In this document: in pieces, positions 40,707 through 44,113 of the stretch
How the letters are laid out: each line of letters begins with the position of its first letter
Position numbering within the stretch: position 1 is the first letter of the stretch
NCBI GenBank assembly: GCA_013152205.1
Contig: JAADGV010000025.1
Location: 1-44,113, forward strand
Reading direction: 5' to 3'
Length of the DNA stretch: 44,113 bases
Origin: Planctomycetota bacterium
GTDB taxonomy: Bacteria; Planctomycetota; Planctomycetia; Pirellulales; Lacipirellulaceae
Translations under genes and position numbers: made by a program
Notes under the pieces: model-generated
What the model was told of the DNA's origin: nothing
Seen by the model: only the letters and a program-made list of their open reading frames with translations
The model's database searches: none

Positions 40707-41987
40707 CTAAGACGTCGGTGCCGAGACGATTTTTGGGCCATTTGCATCGGCATCGCAATGCGCCCGAGCGGTTTCTGCCCAGGGGCTCTCTGGTGCCAAC
40801 GCCAAGAATTTGTGCCAATGACGCCCCGCCTCTTCAAGCCTTGAGAGCCGTTCTAGGGAATTGGCCAAGTGGTAGTGAACGTCCGCATAATCGGGGTGAT
40901 ATGCCAAAGCTCCCTGAAAAGCGGCAACCGCAAGCTCTAGCTCGTTGTTCTCGGCCAGCACACAGCCTAAATTGGCTCGTGCTTCGACGTACTCTTCGTC
41001 CTGCTCAACTGCGGCATAATATCGTTCGCGAGCAGCGGGCAGGTCTCCCAGACGATAGAGCGTATCCGCCAAGGCAAAATGAATCTCCGCGGTTGGCCCC
41101 CCGGCCACAAGTATGGTGCGATAGGTCTCTGCTGCGCGCTCCAACTCTCCTTCGTCCTCCCACTCGACCGCCTCTTGCTGAAGTTGATCGAGCATCGAGA
41201 GCGCCTCGTCGACTATTTCGGACGACTCCTGTGGCAATAACGCCGTGTCGTTGATCGACAACAGTTGCCCTTGCTCGTATTCCCCCTCGGAAGTCTCACT
41301 GGGCTTGTCGAAATCGATCAGCAGTTGTCCATGCGGTTCGGCAAGATCGTCGCCACGACGCAAGAATAGCTGACGGCCGGATACTACCACGGTCGAATTG
41401 CATAACGGACGGGCCTCGTTTGGCAACGAGCGACTAAGCTCGCCCAGTTTCCGCTCGATCACTCGCAGCGAACAGCCAGCTTTCAACAAGGCCGCAAGAT
41501 GTCGGGCAACGGCAACTTCAGCAAAGTCGAAATAAGGCAACCGCCGCACGCTACGACAGGCCACCAATGCGCCAAAGCGATGCCAACGGCGAACCGCTGC
41601 CACAGGTACATCAAGCAAGTCGGCCAACATCGCAGGTGTGTATAGACGTTTGACGTCATGGTCGTCGTCGACCATTCCTAAACGATGCCAAAGCTCAGAC
41701 TCGCGCAACAGCGTGGCACGACCTTCCGACACGTCTTCTCGCAATCGTTGATGAGCGGCGTTGTCGGCATCTAATGCGCTTGCCAAATCAGCACAGTCGT
41801 CCCCGAGAATAACTAACGTCGCCGAGGTTGTCTCGTTGCCGATCACCTCTCCACCCTGAGAAACTACCGCCTTGCGCGCCTCGGGGTGCGTCATGCCAAC
41901 CAGTTTGCCGACAAAGGCAACGCGCTGGCCAGACAGGCGTTTTTCGACAGGGGTGGCACTTGCGGCCGGATGTGGGGAGGGGGCCAT
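40707..41987 (-). CDS. BRCT-MerR-TPR fusion protein
   Basis: A 426-residue protein with three parts. Residues about 17-60 look like a BRCT domain (SGQRVAFVGKLVGMTHPEAR, then VSQGGEVIGNETTSATLVIL), known from NAD-dependent ligases and DNA damage proteins. Residues about 115-180 form a MerR-type winged helix (LYTPAMLADLLDVPVAAVRR, then RRLPYFDFAEVAVARHL). Residues about 275-410 hold three or four tetratricopeptide repeats (AETYRTILVAGGPTAEIHFA; LGDLPAARERYYAAVEQDEE; YVEARANLGCVLAENNELEL; YHPDYADVHYHLANSLERLS). No signal peptide. A DNA-linked adaptor or regulator is likely. The 100 bp before the membrane protein gene give no evidence of an operon. Confidence 0.82.
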   Translation of the reverse strand: MAPSPHPAASATPVEKRLSGQRVAFVGKLVGMTHPEARKAVVSQGGEVIGNETTSATLVILGDDCADLASALDADNAAHQRLREDVSEGRATLLRESELWHRLGMVDDDHDVKRLYTPAMLADLLDVPVAAVRRWHRFGALVACRSVRRLPYFDFAEVAVARHLAALLKAGCSLRVIERKLGELSRSLPNEARPLCNSTVVVSGRQLFLRRGDDLAEPHGQLLIDFDKPSETSEGEYEQGQLLSINDTALLPQESSEIVDEALSMLDQLQQEAVEWEDEGELERAAETYRTILVAGGPTAEIHFALADTLYRLGDLPAARERYYAAVEQDEEYVEARANLGCVLAENNELELAVAAFQGALAYHPDYADVHYHLANSLERLSRLEEAGRHWHKFLALAPESPWAETARAHCDADANGPKIVSAPTS

Positions 41988-42067
41988 GTCAAACAGTCAC
42001 TTAAAGAGGCTAAACCAACGAGCCTGTAGTCTCCGGCACTAGCTCGCAACTGTCAACGCTTTTTGAG

Positions 42068-42182
42068 CAGGACGATTGCAAAGTCATGCTAGCCGCAGGC
42101 GGAAGCCGCGGTCGAATCTGAAAAAACCGCGGCTTCCGCCCGCGGCTACTACAGAATCTCAGTGACTTTGCTATCGTCCTGG
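42068..42182. mobile_element. MITE-like hairpin element, copy 3, with 9-bp direct repeats
   Basis: The left end CAGGACGATTGCAAAGTCA (42068-42086) and right end TGACTTTGCTATCGTCCTG (42163-42181) are inverted repeats matching in 18 of 19 bases. The core hairpin TAGCCGCAGGCGGAAGCCGC is mirrored by GCGGCTTCCGCCCGCGGCTA. CTTTTTGAG flanks both sides (42059-42067 and 42183-42191), which looks like a 9-bp target-site duplication. No ORF is inside. Confidence 0.85.
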
Positions 42183-42228
42183 CTTTTTGAGAACTCACCC
42201 AGACTTATCGTACAAATCCAGGCTTGGT

Positions 42229-43512
42229 TTACGAAGCGTCGGTTACAGCGACGACTGGCTCTTCCTCTTTTCCCTGATCAACCGGGTCTCGCAAAGCGAC
42301 TAACTTGGCGGCGGTCTTGGTAGGGTTTTGGTCGAGCTGGGCAGACTGGCCGCAGCAGGGCTGCTCCAGTGGGATTTTCATCAAAATGGTCCGAGGCACG
42401 CGGTAGGTGTACGTTACCGGCACCTTTCGGCAGACCGTCTTGGCCACGTTGATGGTCTCTTGTTTTTCGACCATTTTGCAAACCCGGACCTGATATTGCT
42501 CGACCCGCTCTTCTTGGACGTAACGGCACACCGTCACAGGTACCTGACGGACACGCTCTTCTTTGACCATTCGGCAAACTCGGACGGGCACTTTACGAAC
42601 CACCCGTTCGACCACCTGACGGCAAGTGGTGACCGGAACCATGCGGACATGTTCTTCCTGCACGATGCGGCAAACCCGGACGGGCACTTTACGAACCACC
42701 TGCTCGGGCACATAGCGGCAGACCTGGACTGGAATTTTTTGCACCATCTCTTGTGGACAGTACGTGGTGACCGGCACCTGCTGAGCCACTAGATTCGGTT
42801 TCCAAACCTTGGTCACCACTGGCTGTGGCGGCGTTTGAACATTCGCCCACACCAAACCGGGCCGTTGGTATTGCAATGCACCCGTTGTCGGATTCACCAC
42901 CGAGGCGGCTGGCATCCACGTCAATCCACGGCGGGCGGGTGGGCCTTGGACATACGAAACTTGATCGACGTAACAGCCTTGATCGGCATAGCGAGTCTGG
43001 TAAGTCACCGTCGGTCGCATCACCGTATAGCGGCGTTCTCGTTCAATCGTCTCGGTCACGGGACGCATCACCGTATATCGCTCTTCACGCTCGCTAGTTT
43101 CCCACACCTGACGTTGCACCGTATGTCGCTCTTCGCGTTGCGATGTTTCCATCACATTGCGAACGCGGTCGTAGCTGCAATCTCGCACTTGGGTCTCCCA
43201 AACGGGACGCTCCACAATATAGCGATCTTCGCGAATGCTTGTTTCTTGCACCGGTCGAGAGACCGTGTAACGCCGTTCGCGGTTCTGCGTTTCCCACACA
43301 GGAACCTTGCGCGTTACTTGTCGTTGCTCGTAAATCGTCTCCTGCTGCAAGCGATACGCAGTGACCTGACGTTCTTCATAGACGGTCTGGCACTGCACCC
43401 GATAAGCCGGCTGCGCACACACATCGCCTTGAGCCGCGACGTTTTGCGTCTCCGAAAAAGAGAACATGGCTACCAACAATGCCGACATCGTCCAACAGCG
43501 GATGCTGTTCAT
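42229..43512 (-). CDS. YTV-repeat secreted protein
   Basis: A 427-residue planctomycete-specific protein with a signal peptide (SALLVAMFSFSETQNVAA). From about residue 40 to 170 it repeats units of the form ETQ-RE-RYTV-RPV, e.g. RERRYTVSRPVQETSIREDR, giving at least eight copies. From about residue 240 to 390 it repeats basic units each with one Cys, such as KVPVRVCRIVQEEHVRMVPV, spaced about 22 residues apart. The YTV domain (Pfam) is linked in Rhodopirellula to cell-wall or cell-surface proteins with disulfide bonds. An envelope-structural role is likely. It stands alone; the long internal repeats suggest recent unit duplication. Confidence 0.92.
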   Translation of the reverse strand: MNSIRCWTMSALLVAMFSFSETQNVAAQGDVCAQPAYRVQCQTVYEERQVTAYRLQQETIYEQRQVTRKVPVWETQNRERRYTVSRPVQETSIREDRYIVERPVWETQVRDCSYDRVRNVMETSQREERHTVQRQVWETSEREERYTVMRPVTETIERERRYTVMRPTVTYQTRYADQGCYVDQVSYVQGPPARRGLTWMPAASVVNPTTGALQYQRPGLVWANVQTPPQPVVTKVWKPNLVAQQVPVTTYCPQEMVQKIPVQVCRYVPEQVVRKVPVRVCRIVQEEHVRMVPVTTCRQVVERVVRKVPVRVCRMVKEERVRQVPVTVCRYVQEERVEQYQVRVCKMVEKQETINVAKTVCRKVPVTYTYRVPRTILMKIPLEQPCCGQSAQLDQNPTKTAAKLVALRDPVDQGKEEEPVVAVTDAS

Positions 43513-44041
43513 ACCTTCAACCTCATACCAAATTGTATTGAAAAGATCGCCAAAGCCGCTTGGTGCTACGACTCCAGGTAAACAAGGCCCTCTGAGGCCT
43601 GGACTCCATTCAGCTAGACAATCAATCTCGCGATCGATCGCCGTGTCGTTGAATGTGAGACCATCTCTACAGAAGTGTTGCGGACAAAAGGCGGCGTGGC
43701 AAATAATTTGTTTACTAAAATATTTGCTAGCAAACCAACTATTTCTAGCAAGCTACCCACGTACAACCGCAAAACTTACGGGCTTTGCACACTTCCAAGT
43801 GTGATCTAGCTAGCGTCAGTTCAGCAATAGGGGAACTGCCCTCTCAAAAGAAATGCCCGCAACCCGAGCTGTACAATCAGTACAACCGTTACTGTTTAAC
43901 GCTGGGCGGTGCTGAACGCCTAACCCAATAGTGGCAGAGCAAACGGGGCGGACTCACATGCTGTTCAAAAAATCACCGGGCGATGAAGCCGATAAGGGTT
44001 AGCGAAGTGCTATTACCGGGTACGGGTGGCACTCAACGCCG
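43513..44041. other. 530-bp spacer before the right-edge gene; hairpins only
   Basis: No convincing gene. Near the YTV start lies an AT-rich leader. Farther right are several small palindromes: CAGTTC/GGAACTG (about 43825-43840), TGTAC/GTACA (about 43870-43885), and a larger one at about 43997-44052 (AAGGGTTA with TAACCCTT, inner AGTGC with GCACT). The last overlaps the stop of the edge gene on the minus strand and may act as its terminator, although no T run follows. Confidence 0.5.
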
Positions 44042-44113
44042 TTAACCCTTTTCCTTGTTCCGCGCGGTAAGTTGTTTGGCATGTTCGACTTGCTGCTCTG
44101 AGGCGTCCATTAG
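44042..44113 (-). CDS. Partial C-terminal end of an unknown gene
   Basis: The minus-strand frame enters from the right edge and ends at a TAA at 44042-44044. The visible residues are LMDASEQQVEHAKQLTARNK, then EKG, a helical charged tail. I do not recognise it; a start inside the window at MDASEQQ is possible but would give only a 23-residue protein. Confidence 0.4.
   Translation of the reverse strand, partial: LMDASEQQVEHAKQLTARNKEKG

Noticed and set aside
43997..44052. Rho-independent terminator at the right edge
   Set aside because: A stem exists (AAGGGTTA/TAACCCTT) but no T run follows on the minus strand, so it is listed only as a hairpin in the spacer.

Overview
The window looks like a chromosomal segment of a planctomycete of the order Pirellulales. 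Several features point there: a YTV-repeat secreted protein, a DUF1559 pseudopilin-like protein, three PEP-CTERM proteins (two with dockerin-like calcium-binding motifs), a Tat-exported sugar phosphate isomerase-like protein, and genes spread over both strands with few long operons. The family is uncertain; the dockerin plus PEP-CTERM style resembles Lacipirellulaceae. I found no rRNA, tRNA or CRISPR array.

Layout. 1-7 kb: a gene entering from the left edge, an XRE regulator, an MBL-fold hydrolase, a solute-binding protein without permease neighbours, a DEAD-box RNA helicase, a lysine-rich H1-like protein with its own terminator, and an inositol-3-phosphate synthase. 6.8-9.3 kb: an aspartate/aromatic aminotransferase, then an Nmad3-type nucleotide-modification-associated gene that abuts a mazF cut off after about 37 codons; the mazE antitoxin is intact. 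9.5-14.6 kb: glgA, galT and a GH57 glucanotransferase in one orientation, an alpha-glucan/galactose module. 14.6-16.5 kb: a shikimate dehydrogenase-like gene with substituted catalytic residues followed by bioD, then a repeat-rich spacer.

17.3-21.5 kb is the most interesting part. On the minus strand a sigma70-like promoter is followed by a cobalamin riboswitch, a DUF1559 gene and two PEP-CTERM surface-protein genes, probably one B12-controlled transcript that may also include a methyltransferase. 21.9-27 kb: HU, glnE and miaB. 27.2-31.7 kb: a small membrane protein, a TfoX-N protein, an FMN glutamate synthase-like protein, fmt and def. 31.9-32.8 kb: two small secreted proteins. 33.1-36.5 kb: DNA topoisomerase VI subunits B and A. 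36.6-44.1 kb: the isomerase, a third PEP-CTERM protein, a polytopic membrane protein, a BRCT-MerR-TPR fusion, the YTV protein, and the end of a gene at the right edge.

The intergenic regions hold two striking repeat systems. One is a roughly 110-bp hairpin element with terminal inverted repeats, present three times; one copy is flanked by a perfect 9-bp direct repeat. The other is a set of five inverted pairs whose arms are built from degenerate 8-12 bp units. Several smaller palindromes also recur.
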